Shown here: positions 35,196-43,872 of the stretch, piece after piece
How positions within the stretch are numbered: the stretch's first letter is position 1
Layout of the letters: each line of letters opens with the position of its first letter
Origin: Bacteriovoracales bacterium
Lineage (GTDB): Bacteria; Bdellovibrionota; Bacteriovoracia; Bacteriovoracales; Bacteriovoracaceae
Assembly (NCBI GenBank): GCA_030149295.1
Contig: JASBRV010000072.1
Location: forward strand, 1-64,000
Reading direction: 5' to 3'
DNA: 64,000 nt
Notes under the pieces: generated by a model
What the model was told of the DNA's origin: nothing
Database searches by the model: none
The model's input: the letters and a program-made list of their open reading frames with translations, nothing else
Position numbers and translations under genes: made by a program

Positions 35196-36122
35196 ATGGA
35201 TGAAGCGCTGCACACAACTATTCTAAAGGCCACAAACTCAAAGAAAATAGTTAAAACTGAGCACATCCAAGAGTTATGGAGCGGCTACGGTAAACTCCTA
35301 AGAGTCTTCTTAGATAATGGTCAATCTATCATTGCTAAGGTGATTTCCTATCCTGATAATGATCGCCACCCAAGAGGCTGGAGCTCAAACTTTGCCCATG
35401 AGAGGAAAAAGAAGTCCTATGCGGTGGAAACCTCTTGGTATCAACATTATGAATCTCATAGAGTTTTGGCAAAGACCGCAAAACTTCTAGGTGCAGGGAC
35501 TCTCCTCGATGCAAAAACTCGTTATCTTCTCCTTGAGGATTTAGGTTCAGAAGGATTTCAAATGCCCCAAAAACCCCAAATAGAAGAACACAATCTCACT
35601 CTTAAATGGCTCGCGAATTTTCACCGCCACTACCTCAATTGTAAACCATTAAGACTTTGGCCAATAGGAAGCTATTGGCACCTAGAGACGCGCCCCCATG
35701 AACTGGAAGTCATGACAGATAAAGAACTCAAAGCAGCAGCTCCTCTTATTGATCAAAAATTAAATGAAGCCAACTACAAAACCATTATTCATGGAGATGC
35801 TAAATTAGCCAATTTCCTTTTCAGAGAAGACCAGGTTGCAGCAGTTGACTTTCAATATATTGGTGGCGGCGTAGGAATCAAAGACGTCATTTATTTTCTC
35901 AGTAGTGTGCTGGAAGAAAGTGACCTTGAGAAAGAGGCTCAGTCCTATTTAGATTACTATTTTAAGATCCTCAATCTTCCTCAAGTCGAAAAGGAATGGA
36001 GAAAACTTTATCCCTATGCTTGGTGTGATTTTTTTCGTTTTCTTCAAGGATGGTCTCCCGGTCATTGGAAGATTCATTCATATTCACGAAAAATGAGAGA
36101 GGAGGTACTTAAATGCCTTTAG
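35196..36122 (+). CDS. Ecdysteroid-kinase/choline-kinase-like phosphotransferase
   Basis: A 308-residue APH-fold kinase. The N-lobe has WSGYGKLLRV and HPRGWSSNFAHERKKKSYAVE, hallmarks of the EcKinase-like group; the catalytic loop is HGDAKLANF (Asp201, Asn206) and the metal Asp218 is in VDFQ. It would phosphorylate a small alcohol, amino alcohol or sterol-like molecule; the substrate cannot be named. The last 10 bases overlap the inositol-phosphatase-like gene, whose Shine-Dalgarno GGAGG lies inside this gene. Confidence 0.8.
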   Translation: MDEALHTTILKATNSKKIVKTEHIQELWSGYGKLLRVFLDNGQSIIAKVISYPDNDRHPRGWSSNFAHERKKKSYAVETSWYQHYESHRVLAKTAKLLGAGTLLDAKTRYLLLEDLGSEGFQMPQKPQIEEHNLTLKWLANFHRHYLNCKPLRLWPIGSYWHLETRPHELEVMTDKELKAAAPLIDQKLNEANYKTIIHGDAKLANFLFREDQVAAVDFQYIGGGVGIKDVIYFLSSVLEESDLEKEAQSYLDYYFKILNLPQVEKEWRKLYPYAWCDFFRFLQGWSPGHWKIHSYSRKMREEVLKCL

Positions 36123-36898
36123 ATCAATTACAACTTAAAGAACTTCTCTCTCATGCTCAAAGAGCAGCACTCGATGCGGGGAAGATTATTAAGAAAGCCA
36201 ATCCTAAAAACGTCCAAAAACAAGAAAAAGAAGAGATGATTTCTCCTGCCACTCGCATCGTCACGGAAGTCGATCTGAGAGCACAAGAAGTGATTTTAAA
36301 TCACCTCCATCCGACAAAAAGTCGTTATCAATTTGGTTTTCTTTGCGAAGAAGGCGAAAATGATCAAAGTCGTTTTCATTGTGATTACTTTTGGTGCATT
36401 GATCCCCTTGATGGTACTTTAAATTTTTCTCAAGGAAAGGCAGGCTATAGTACTTCTATTGCTTTAGTTTCTAAAGAGGGTAAAAGTATTTTAGGTGTGG
36501 TTTATGATCCTGTTAAAGATGAGCTCACCACAGCAGCACAAGGTCTCGGTTGTCTTAAAAATGGGACACCGTTTCAGTTAGGGCCCGCCACAGAATCAGA
36601 AACTCTTCTGATAAGTCAAGGCCCAGCAGTCACTAATGCTCTCAAAGTTTTGGATTCCCCACCTGCCATTTATTACAAACTGCCAAAAAAAGAGAGAGGT
36701 GGTGGTAGTGTGTGGGATTTTGCTGCTTCCTCTATTATCTTTCAGGAGGCAGGTGGATACCATAGTGATTATTTTGGAGAACCTCTCAACCTCAATCCTA
36801 AAGACACAACTTTTATGAATCATTGTGGAATCATCTTTGCCAGTGATCATTCACTTATTTCAAAAAGCCTTATAGACGATCATCAGTCCAATAATTAA
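36113..36898 (+). CDS. Inositol-monophosphatase family phosphatase (CysQ-like)
   Basis: A 261-residue Mg-dependent phosphatase. Metal ligands are Glu79/Glu80 in LCEEGEND, the DPLDGT motif at 97-102, and a late Asp in GGSVWDFAAS. The arrangement fits CysQ, the 3',5'-bisphosphate nucleotidase, as well as inositol monophosphatase; the DPLDGTLNFSQG text is closer to CysQ. It overlaps the kinase gene, so kinase and phosphatase are made together. The 3' end overlaps the convergent membrane gene by 39 bases. Confidence 0.85.
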   Translation: MPLDQLQLKELLSHAQRAALDAGKIIKKANPKNVQKQEKEEMISPATRIVTEVDLRAQEVILNHLHPTKSRYQFGFLCEEGENDQSRFHCDYFWCIDPLDGTLNFSQGKAGYSTSIALVSKEGKSILGVVYDPVKDELTTAAQGLGCLKNGTPFQLGPATESETLLISQGPAVTNALKVLDSPPAIYYKLPKKERGGGSVWDFAASSIIFQEAGGYHSDYFGEPLNLNPKDTTFMNHCGIIFASDHSLISKSLIDDHQSNN

Positions 36899-37210
36899 AA
36901 GAGCGGTAATAATAATACAAATTCCCCTCCCTTGAACAATTCTATCACTACGTTGAATTATCTCTTTTCGAGAAGGGAGGCGATCAAATTCTTGCTTTAA
37001 AACATCCCTTACTGAGTTTTCAATTTTCTTTCGATATTTCTTCTCCTGATAATAGGCATATTGAGAAGCAAAGAGGCAAATCAAAAAAACATAGGTAATA
37101 CGAGGTTCTTTATAAGGGGAAAATTGTAAAAAAAGTGCCAAAGGAAGAACAAAAAGTGAAACTAAAAAGGCTAAATAGCCACCCAAATGCTTAAAAAAAT
37201 TCATATCCAT
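36860..37210 (-). CDS. Small membrane protein of unknown function
   Basis: A 116-residue protein with three hydrophobic segments (about 8-27, 38-54 and 96-113) and a basic, helical middle (KKYRKKIENSVRDVLKQEF) that should face the cytoplasm. No family recognised. It converges on the CysQ-like gene with a 39-base overlap and is divergent from the EamA gene. Confidence 0.6.
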   Translation of the reverse strand: MDMNFFKHLGGYLAFLVSLFVLPLALFLQFSPYKEPRITYVFLICLFASQYAYYQEKKYRKKIENSVRDVLKQEFDRLPSRKEIIQRSDRIVQGRGICIIITALLIIGLMIVYKAF

Positions 37211-37278
37211 TTCCCATTCAATTGGGCTGATCTTAGCATAATTAACCTGCTATAATAAAAAACTAAAAAAGGATTTTA

Positions 37279-38232
37279 TTGAAACAACTACTTATTCTTC
37301 TTCTTTCAGTCTTTATGTTGTCAACGGCTCCAGCTTGGGTCAAGTCTATTGATCTCCCTCCTCTACACGGATTAAGTGCTCGATTGTTATTAGCGTCTCT
37401 TTTTTTAAGCGTCATATCCTACAAAAAGCTAATCAGAGAGATAAAGAAAAATCACTTAGGCCCCATTTTTGGAGTTGGTCTTATTTTATTCCTTCACTTT
37501 TGGACTTGGTTTGCTGGTCTAAAAGAAGTAACAGTGAGTCTTTGTGCCACTATATTTGCCGTTAACCCTATTTTCTCAGCGCTCTTAGGCGCTGTCATTT
37601 TGAAAGAAGAATTCAAAAAACGTTATTTCCTCTCTCTCATTCTCGCGATTGGTGGAGTCATTTATTCCACCTTAGGTGACACCCTTTTTACCAGAGCGGA
37701 AATTCCCGGAGTCTACAGCTCAAAGGGCGTCATCCTCATTATGGTAAGTTCCTTCCTCTATGCTCTTTATATGGTTCTCTCTAAATTTATGCGCCGATCT
37801 TTATCGAATGGAGCTTTCACCATTGTTTTAAATGCTACTGCCTTTGTTTGGGCATTTGGTTTTTTAAGCTTTCTTAGCTTTACACCAGAATCACCTTCAT
37901 TAATCACCACCTACCAAGAAGGCCTAAACCCAACCACTATCTTTGCTCTCCTAGGTGTTGTTCTTGGCCCCAGTATTCTCGGCCATACGCTGATGATCTA
38001 TAGCCTTCCCTTCTTTAATATTAACTTTGTTGGAATTCTTAAGCTTTTAAGCCCTATCAGTGCCTCCATCATTGGCGTTATCATATTTAAAGACCAGTTT
38101 GATCAGCGCCTTCTTATTTCACTTTGTCTCGTCGTTAGTGGAGTTCTCGTCGCCCTTCCTTGGGAGAGAGGATTTCAAATGGTGAATGCCAAAAAATCGA
38201 GGCAAAATCCAAAGGATCCTCCCTCCCCTTGA
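37279..38232 (+). CDS. EamA/DMT-family transporter
   Basis: A 317-residue ten-helix protein of the drug/metabolite transporter superfamily, with two EamA repeats (about 1-130 and 150-290). The first repeat has FTFAGLKEVTVSLC-like text and the second ends GVLVALPWER. Start is TTG 37279 with AAAGGA 5 to 6 bases upstream. Transported metabolite unknown. No obvious operon partner. Confidence 0.8.
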   Translation: MKQLLILLLSVFMLSTAPAWVKSIDLPPLHGLSARLLLASLFLSVISYKKLIREIKKNHLGPIFGVGLILFLHFWTWFAGLKEVTVSLCATIFAVNPIFSALLGAVILKEEFKKRYFLSLILAIGGVIYSTLGDTLFTRAEIPGVYSSKGVILIMVSSFLYALYMVLSKFMRRSLSNGAFTIVLNATAFVWAFGFLSFLSFTPESPSLITTYQEGLNPTTIFALLGVVLGPSILGHTLMIYSLPFFNINFVGILKLLSPISASIIGVIIFKDQFDQRLLISLCLVVSGVLVALPWERGFQMVNAKKSRQNPKDPPSP

Positions 38233-38348
38233 TTTAAGACAAGATTCTGAATTTATTCAAATCCTTGCTTTTGCATTCACTTTTCCTCTGCTTTGCTAGG
38301 ATGGGTGCGACTCACATAAAAAAGTCATTAGCAAAAAAGGACTCTGAG

Positions 38349-39479
38349 ATGAAGAGAGATATGAAGCCCATAATTCAAGCATCATTTATCATTCTTGCCC
38401 TCCTAACCTTTGTTGCCTGTCAGCCTCAAACAGAGCTCTCAGATGAAACCATTGTTAGCGCTGCAAAGAAGGGAAACTCTAATGGTAAAGGAAAAAACGA
38501 TAAGGATGATTCTGCTGAGGAAGTTAAGCAAGAAGAACTTAATCACGCTCAAGAGATCAAGCTCAATAGAATGAATATGAGAGTCAATCTCGCTGATAGC
38601 TCAGACCACAAGAGATATGACGAAATCGACCAAGTCGTCGTCACTATCAAAGAAGTCATTCTCAAAATTAATGGTGGTGAAGTTTCTATTGCTCAAAATA
38701 TTGGTGCTGTTGACCTTATGACTCTTAAGGATGGAAGAGAAATTGGAATCGCCAATGCTGAGATCCCACTCGCTTCAAAGGTCAATCAAATCCGCCTCGT
38801 ATTAGAAGATCATGGAAACTACATCCAATATATCGATGGATCGTATTGCGATATGAAGACTCCTTCGCAACAACAAAGTGGTCTTAAAATTATTCATCCC
38901 GAATTTATCGTCAATGAAGGCGAGACTTACTCATTAACTCTTGACTTTAACGCTGAAAAATCAGTGGTCTTTAGAGGAAATGGAAGCTGTCTTCTTAAGC
39001 CAGTTCTTAAATGGGGTGGAATCACATCAACTCCGATCGAAGAAGAGGAGCCAGAAGAGGAAGACCCAGTAGTCGAGGACCCTGTGGTTGAAGACCCTGT
39101 TGTCGAAGATCCAGTGGTTGAAGACCCTGTTGTCGAAGACCCGGTGGTCGAAGATCCTGTAGTCGAAGACCCAGTGGTTGAAGATCCAGTAGTCGAAGAC
39201 CCAGTGGTTGAAGATCCAGTAGTCGAAGACCCAGTGGTTGAAGATCCAGTTGTCGAAGACCCTGTTGTCGAAGACCCTGTAATCGAAGATCCAGTTGTTG
39301 AAGACCCAGTTGTCGAAGATCCTGTAATCGAAGACCCTGTAATCGAAGATCCAGTGGTTGAAGACCCAGTTAATGACGAACCTGATATGGAAATGTGTTA
39401 TAACGTCGACTTTGATCTCTTTGACTCAAGCACATGGCCTGCAGATTTCGTCTGGGAAGACTACGCACATTGTTACTAA
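38349..39479 (+). CDS. DUF4382 lipoprotein with a 21-copy EDPV tandem repeat
   Basis: I start at ATG 38349 with AAGGA 8 bases upstream, giving a lipoprotein signal ending FVAC (Cys19). A DUF4382-type beta domain follows (about 65-215: MRVNLADSS, VVVTIKEVILKI, IRLVLEDHG, YSLTLDFNAEKS). Next come 21 pentamers of the form (V/I)EDPV (39060-39371), a rigid Pro-rich acidic stalk, and a 35-residue C-terminal cap with two cysteines. The design (lipid anchor, domain, stalk, cap) suggests a surface or periplasm-spanning protein. An upstream ATG at 38265 would disrupt the signal. A strong terminator lies 50 bases downstream. Confidence 0.85.
   Translation: MKRDMKPIIQASFIILALLTFVACQPQTELSDETIVSAAKKGNSNGKGKNDKDDSAEEVKQEELNHAQEIKLNRMNMRVNLADSSDHKRYDEIDQVVVTIKEVILKINGGEVSIAQNIGAVDLMTLKDGREIGIANAEIPLASKVNQIRLVLEDHGNYIQYIDGSYCDMKTPSQQQSGLKIIHPEFIVNEGETYSLTLDFNAEKSVVFRGNGSCLLKPVLKWGGITSTPIEEEEPEEEDPVVEDPVVEDPVVEDPVVEDPVVEDPVVEDPVVEDPVVEDPVVEDPVVEDPVVEDPVVEDPVVEDPVVEDPVIEDPVVEDPVVEDPVIEDPVIEDPVVEDPVNDEPDMEMCYNVDFDLFDSSTWPADFVWEDYAHCY
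39060..39371 (+). repeat. 15-bp tandem repeat coding EDPV(V/I), 21 copies
   Basis: The period is exactly 15 bases throughout. Codons vary silently (GAT/GAC, CCA/CCT/CCG, GTT/GTA/GTG/GTC), and within 39181-39240 a 30-base unit is repeated without change, which points to recent unequal recombination. It encodes an acidic proline-rich stalk. Confidence 0.95.
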
Positions 39480-39528
39480 AAAAGAAGAGAAAAACCTCCC
39501 CTTCAAGCTAAGTTTGACAGGGACCTAG

Positions 39529-39575
39529 AAAGTCTTTGAAATAGTAGGAAATCTATTATTTCAAAGGCTTTTTTT
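39529..39575 (+). terminator. Strong intrinsic terminator after the DUF4382 gene
   Basis: An 18-base stem (39529-39546 with 39554-39571, fully paired with two G-U wobbles) encloses a 7-base loop and ends in a T-run that continues to 39575. The ppc start codon follows 4 bases later. Confidence 0.85.
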
Positions 39576-39578
39576 ATT

Positions 39579-41909
39579 ATGCATACTCCCACTCACCTTC
39601 CCCAAGCCCTCCGTACTCTCATTCGAAATGCTACTGATGTTTATGGCGACGCCATCAAAGAAGTTTATGGCCGAAAGATCTTTAACCATATTGAAGAGTT
39701 ACGTCTCAAAATGAAAACGACTCGCTCTTTATCAGAAGAAGAGAAATATCCTCTCTTGAAAAAAAGTTTTCACAAACTTAACAATTTGGAAAGAAATGAC
39801 CTCATGGGAATTTCTCATAGTCTCTCTCTTTACTTAGAGCTCATTAATAGATGTGAAGCTGTTTATAGAAAACAGCGGTTAAAAGAGAAGGAAAGAGACC
39901 GTATTGAGCAAGAATCTCCTTATGCTGTCATCTATGTCTTCACTGCCCATCCCACTGAAGCACGCTCTCCTGAATCACTTGAACTTTTCAAGGTCATAGA
40001 AAAAATTCTCTATACCGTCCTTTGGGATGAGAAAGCGAGGAAGAGAGAACTTCAACGCCTTCACCATATTTTCAAAATACTGTTAAGAACATCCATGGCA
40101 AAAGTCTCTCCGCCTCAAGTTTTGGATGAAGCCCATCAGATCTATGAAACCGTACTAGACCCTAAAATTTTAAGAGAGCAAGTTATGCTTCATCAAAGAG
40201 GTATTACTGCTCACTTTAGAACCTGGGTGGGAGGAGACAAGGATGGTCACCCCTTCGTCAATAGCAAGGTGATGCATGCAAGCCTTCAAAGTAGTCGTAA
40301 AAAAATAAGTGCTTTTGTCCTAAAGAATCTAAAGCTCTCCATGGATTTAATCAAAGGGGCCACTCTCGACCCCCAAACCAAGTCCCTCGTTAATTCTCAT
40401 CAAAAGCTTATCCAAGAAGTTGAATCGATTAAAATTCTCAAAGCATCCGATGGTAAGAAAGTCCTTAGATTTCGAAAAAAGCTTGAAGATCTTGTTTTAA
40501 GTTATGAAAAGACATGGGGTGAGTTAAATTTTTATCTTAAAAATGTTCAAAGCTTAGCCTGGCTTTATCCCGCCCTTGTCCTTCCCCTTGAATTTAGAGA
40601 AGACTCTGAGGTCATTGCCTCTAACAGCGAAGAATCTCAAAAAATTAATGGCATGCTTTCTCACTTAAAGGAACTCTCTGCGGGCTATGAAGCAAAATGG
40701 TATGTGAGAGGACTTGTACTGAGCATGGTCTCTAGCGAAGAAGATATTCTCAATGGCATCAAGCTGGTCAAAAAACACTTCAAGAAACAGGTTCTTCCCG
40801 TTGTTCCCCTTTTTGAAACCAAACAGGCGCTAGTAGACAGTAGTAAAATTCTTAAAAACCTCTTCCTCAAAGCCCCTAAGCTCAAAGAGCTCCATCAAAA
40901 CCAGATGGCCGGAAGGTTTGAGGTTATGCTTGGCTACTCTGATTCAGCAAAAGAAAATGGAACCCTTACCAGTCGCTATCTTATTTCAAAAACTCTTGTT
41001 GATCTTGATAAGGTCCTCAAGCGCTATAAACTCACCCCTGTTTTTTTCCATGGTAACGGAGGAAGCATAGAGCGAGGTGGAGGTTCAATAAAAGAACAAA
41101 TTAGCTGGTGGCCCAAATCGGCCATTAATATTTTTAAATCCACCATTCAAGGAGAGATGGTCAGTAGAAATTTTGGTACTCCCGAAATTATGAGAAGCCA
41201 AATAGCAAAGATTTATTCTGAGTTTCACAAAAGAGGAAGTGCTCCTAATCAAGTCAACTCAAAGGCCTTTGAAAAATTAATCGATGCCACCAATCAAAAT
41301 TACAAGGACTTTGTCACTGCCCCCGACTTCCCTGCCCTTGTCGCTAGTGCCACTCCCTACAACTACCTTGACCAATTAAAAATTGGCTCCCGTCCTTCAA
41401 GTCGCAATAAATCGGCAAAGCAATTTAAGATACGTGCCATTCCTTGGGTATTATGTTGGACTCAAACCCGAGTGCTATTTCCCACTTGGTGGGGTATCGG
41501 TAGTGCGTGGGAAGCGATGGAGCTTCAAGATAAGTACGATATTCTTCAGCTTTATGCCAAATCCTCTTTTTTTAAAAGCTTTATGAAAATACTTGGTTTC
41601 ACCCTTGCTAAGGTAGAACTCTCTGTTTTCCGTATGTACTTAGAAGAAAATCTAGACGCTAATGAATCTAAACAAATTTTTAAGAACTTTGAAGAAGAGT
41701 TTCTAAAAACAAAAAGATTTTTCCACGAAGTCACAAGAGAAGAAGAACTTTTATGGTTTCGGCCCTGGCTCGATGAAAGCGTGCGTTTACGCGCACCGAT
41801 GATTCATCCATTAAATCTTATCCAACTGATCTCCCTAAAAAAGCGAGATAGTCAGTTATTAAGGGTTACCGTAACAGGCATAGCTTCTGGTATGATGACT
41901 ACTGGTTAA
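39579..41909 (+). CDS. ppc: Phosphoenolpyruvate carboxylase, short divergent form
   Basis: At 776 residues this is about 100 shorter than E. coli Ppc. Conserved blocks: AHPTEARS, GGDKDGHPF (GGDRDGNP in most), GYSDSAKENG, FHGNGGSIERGGG, IGSRPSSRN, and the WTQTR and C-terminal TGIASGMMTTG. The catalytic Arg in GSIERGGG is kept, but the first Arg of FHGRGG is Asn, and the C-terminal NTG has become TTG, where E. coli Asn881 helps bind the inhibitor aspartate. It carboxylates PEP to oxaloacetate, feeding the TCA cycle. No Shine-Dalgarno is possible: the ATG is 7 bases from a terminator stem. The desaturase gene follows after 19 bases. Confidence 0.88.
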   Translation: MHTPTHLPQALRTLIRNATDVYGDAIKEVYGRKIFNHIEELRLKMKTTRSLSEEEKYPLLKKSFHKLNNLERNDLMGISHSLSLYLELINRCEAVYRKQRLKEKERDRIEQESPYAVIYVFTAHPTEARSPESLELFKVIEKILYTVLWDEKARKRELQRLHHIFKILLRTSMAKVSPPQVLDEAHQIYETVLDPKILREQVMLHQRGITAHFRTWVGGDKDGHPFVNSKVMHASLQSSRKKISAFVLKNLKLSMDLIKGATLDPQTKSLVNSHQKLIQEVESIKILKASDGKKVLRFRKKLEDLVLSYEKTWGELNFYLKNVQSLAWLYPALVLPLEFREDSEVIASNSEESQKINGMLSHLKELSAGYEAKWYVRGLVLSMVSSEEDILNGIKLVKKHFKKQVLPVVPLFETKQALVDSSKILKNLFLKAPKLKELHQNQMAGRFEVMLGYSDSAKENGTLTSRYLISKTLVDLDKVLKRYKLTPVFFHGNGGSIERGGGSIKEQISWWPKSAINIFKSTIQGEMVSRNFGTPEIMRSQIAKIYSEFHKRGSAPNQVNSKAFEKLIDATNQNYKDFVTAPDFPALVASATPYNYLDQLKIGSRPSSRNKSAKQFKIRAIPWVLCWTQTRVLFPTWWGIGSAWEAMELQDKYDILQLYAKSSFFKSFMKILGFTLAKVELSVFRMYLEENLDANESKQIFKNFEEEFLKTKRFFHEVTREEELLWFRPWLDESVRLRAPMIHPLNLIQLISLKKRDSQLLRVTVTGIASGMMTTG

Positions 41910-41928
41910 ATTCAGCAAGGTTCACAAT

Positions 41929-42795
41929 ATGCAAATCTTTAAATTCAAAGAGGATCGCCTCCCCTTTATCATCATTGGTCTCTTTTTTATTGTGGATATG
42001 ATTATCATTTTTAAAGTTGATCATCTTTACACTCTCCTGACCTGGATGGCATTTTGTATTGTCTTCAAAGGAATAACTGCTGCTTGGAATCACAACCATC
42101 AACATCACAACACGTTCAAACAACCTTTTCTTAATCGCCTGGTAGAAATACTCTTTGGTATGTACACAGGCATTTGTGGTTATGCATGGGTCCTCCATCA
42201 CAATATTGGTCACCATGTGAATTATCTCGATCAAAGTAAAGATGAATCGGGTTGGGTCAATGCAAAAGGTGAAAGAATGATGCGTCTTCGCTACTCGCTT
42301 GAGATCTTTTTTACGAGTTATTATCGTTGTTTTATGGTGGGTTTGAAGCATCCAAAGATTTTGAGAAAATTTATTCTCATGACCAGTACAACTCTTGCCA
42401 TAATGACTGCGATAACGATTCTCAGGCCCCTTCCCGCCCTTTTGATCTTATGGATTCCTTGTGTTCTCTCCCTACTCATTACTGCCGATTCAACTTATTG
42501 GCATCATAGTGGTCTAGAAACAAAAGATCATTGGAGTGCCAGCCGTAACACCATTGATTCGATCTGCTTTAATGTTCTCACAGGGAATTTTGGCTATCAC
42601 ACTGCTCATCATTATAGAGGTGGACTACATTGGACCAAGCTTCCAGCCCTTCATGAAGAAATTAAAGACAAGATACCAGAGCATTGTTACCTTAAGCCTA
42701 CTCCATTTTTTGCAACCCTTGATTTTATGATCCTGAAAGCAATGGGTATTAAGCAAACTCTAGGCTTTCGGCCATCACTAGGTAACTCAAAATAA
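41929..42795 (+). CDS. Membrane fatty-acid desaturase/hydroxylase family protein
   Basis: A 288-residue protein with four hydrophobic segments and three histidine boxes: HNHQHH (55-60), HHNIGHH (90-96) and the C-terminal HTAHHYRGGLHW, which bind a diiron centre. Such enzymes desaturate or hydroxylate acyl chains using O2. The exact substrate is not evident. It starts 19 bases after ppc and is probably cotranscribed with it. Confidence 0.8.
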   Translation: MQIFKFKEDRLPFIIIGLFFIVDMIIIFKVDHLYTLLTWMAFCIVFKGITAAWNHNHQHHNTFKQPFLNRLVEILFGMYTGICGYAWVLHHNIGHHVNYLDQSKDESGWVNAKGERMMRLRYSLEIFFTSYYRCFMVGLKHPKILRKFILMTSTTLAIMTAITILRPLPALLILWIPCVLSLLITADSTYWHHSGLETKDHWSASRNTIDSICFNVLTGNFGYHTAHHYRGGLHWTKLPALHEEIKDKIPEHCYLKPTPFFATLDFMILKAMGIKQTLGFRPSLGNSK

Positions 42796-42797
42796 AA

Positions 42798-43832
42798 TTA
42801 AGACTTTAATCGCCAGCCTATTTTCTGATCGGCCCAAAAGGGCACAATCACATTATTTCCAGGAACATGGACTTCTGAAGGCATAGTCCAAGATTCTTTG
42901 ACGAGTGTGATTTTTTCTTTATTGCGTGGAAGACCATAAAAGTCTGCCCCGTGATGGCTGGCAAACCCTTCCAATTTATCAAGAGCTCCAAGCTCTTCAA
43001 AAATATCTGTATAAAGCTCAATAGCAGCGGGCGCAGAATAGCAACCGGCACAACCACAAGCTGATTCTTTTTGGTCTTTCATATGCGGTGCCGAGTCTGT
43101 TCCTAAGAAGAACTTAGAAGACCCACTCGCCACCGCCTTGCGAAGAGCTTCCTGATGAGTGTTTCTTTTTAAGATGGGAAGGCAGTAATAGTGAGGCTTA
43201 ATTCCTCCCACCAACAGATCGTTACGATTAAGCATGAGATGCTGAGGAGTTAAGGTTGCAGCGACATTATCAGAACACCCGATAACAAAATCTGCAGCAT
43301 CTTTGGTGGTAATATGCTCAAGAACCACTTTAAGAGTTGGATGTTTATGAATAATTCCTTGCAGATATTTTTCGATAAAAACTTTTTCTCGATCAAAAAT
43401 ATCAATATCACCATCTGTTACTTCCCCATGAATGAGAAGAAGCATGCCACATTCATCCATCGCGGTAAAAACGGATTCCATTTTACTAATGTCATTAACA
43501 CCATTGCTTGAATTGGTTGTTGCCCCTGCAGGATAGAGCTTGGCGGCAAGAACCCCATGATCCCTGGCTTCTTTAATCTGAGCAGGAGTGGTGGCATTTG
43601 TTAAATAAAGAGTCACAAGTGGAGTGAAGTCACTTCCCTTGGGCCGATGCTCAAGAATTCTCTTTTCATAGGCCTTAGCTAATTCAGCATTCACGACAGG
43701 CGGAGTCAAGTTTGGCATGGCAATGGAGCGGCCAAACTGGCGAGCACTTGCAGAAACAGTTTCCGCAAGAATCTCGTGGTCGCGAAAATGAGCATGCCAG
43801 TCATCTGGCTTAGTGATGGTGATTTCTTTCAT
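42798..43832 (-). CDS. pyrC: Dihydroorotase (class II)
   Basis: A 344-residue dihydroorotase of pyrimidine synthesis. Metal ligands His13 and His15 (DWHAHFRD), the carboxylated Lys98 ([13 protein letters not shown]), His135 and His173 (LEHITT), and the late Asp in GTDSAPH are all present. [12 protein letters not shown] is the class II signature. Length matches E. coli PyrC (348). It converges on the desaturase with 2 bases between stops. Confidence 0.95.
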   Translation of the reverse strand: MKEITITKPDDWHAHFRDHEILAETVSASARQFGRSIAMPNLTPPVVNAELAKAYEKRILEHRPKGSDFTPLVTLYLTNATTPAQIKEARDHGVLAAKLYPAGATTNSSNGVNDISKMESVFTAMDECGMLLLIHGEVTDGDIDIFDREKVFIEKYLQGIIHKHPTLKVVLEHITTKDAADFVIGCSDNVAATLTPQHLMLNRNDLLVGGIKPHYYCLPILKRNTHQEALRKAVASGSSKFFLGTDSAPHMKDQKESACGCAGCYSAPAAIELYTDIFEELGALDKLEGFASHHGADFYGLPRNKEKITLVKESWTMPSEVHVPGNNVIVPFWADQKIGWRLKS

Positions 43833-43872
43833 AAATCTAATCTATCACAAAGAAGAAAAGAGAAGAAGCCTC

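Noticed and set aside
38265-38348. Upstream start of the DUF4382 lipoprotein
   Set aside because: It would precede the lipoprotein signal with 28 residues, while ATG 38349 has a Shine-Dalgarno.
39060-39371. CRISPR-like regular repeats
   Set aside because: The units are 15 bases with no spacers and code for EDPV in frame, so this is a coding tandem repeat.
41899-42351. 150-residue frame antisense to ppc and the desaturase
   Set aside because: It overlaps histidine boxes of the desaturase on the other strand and has no recognisable features.
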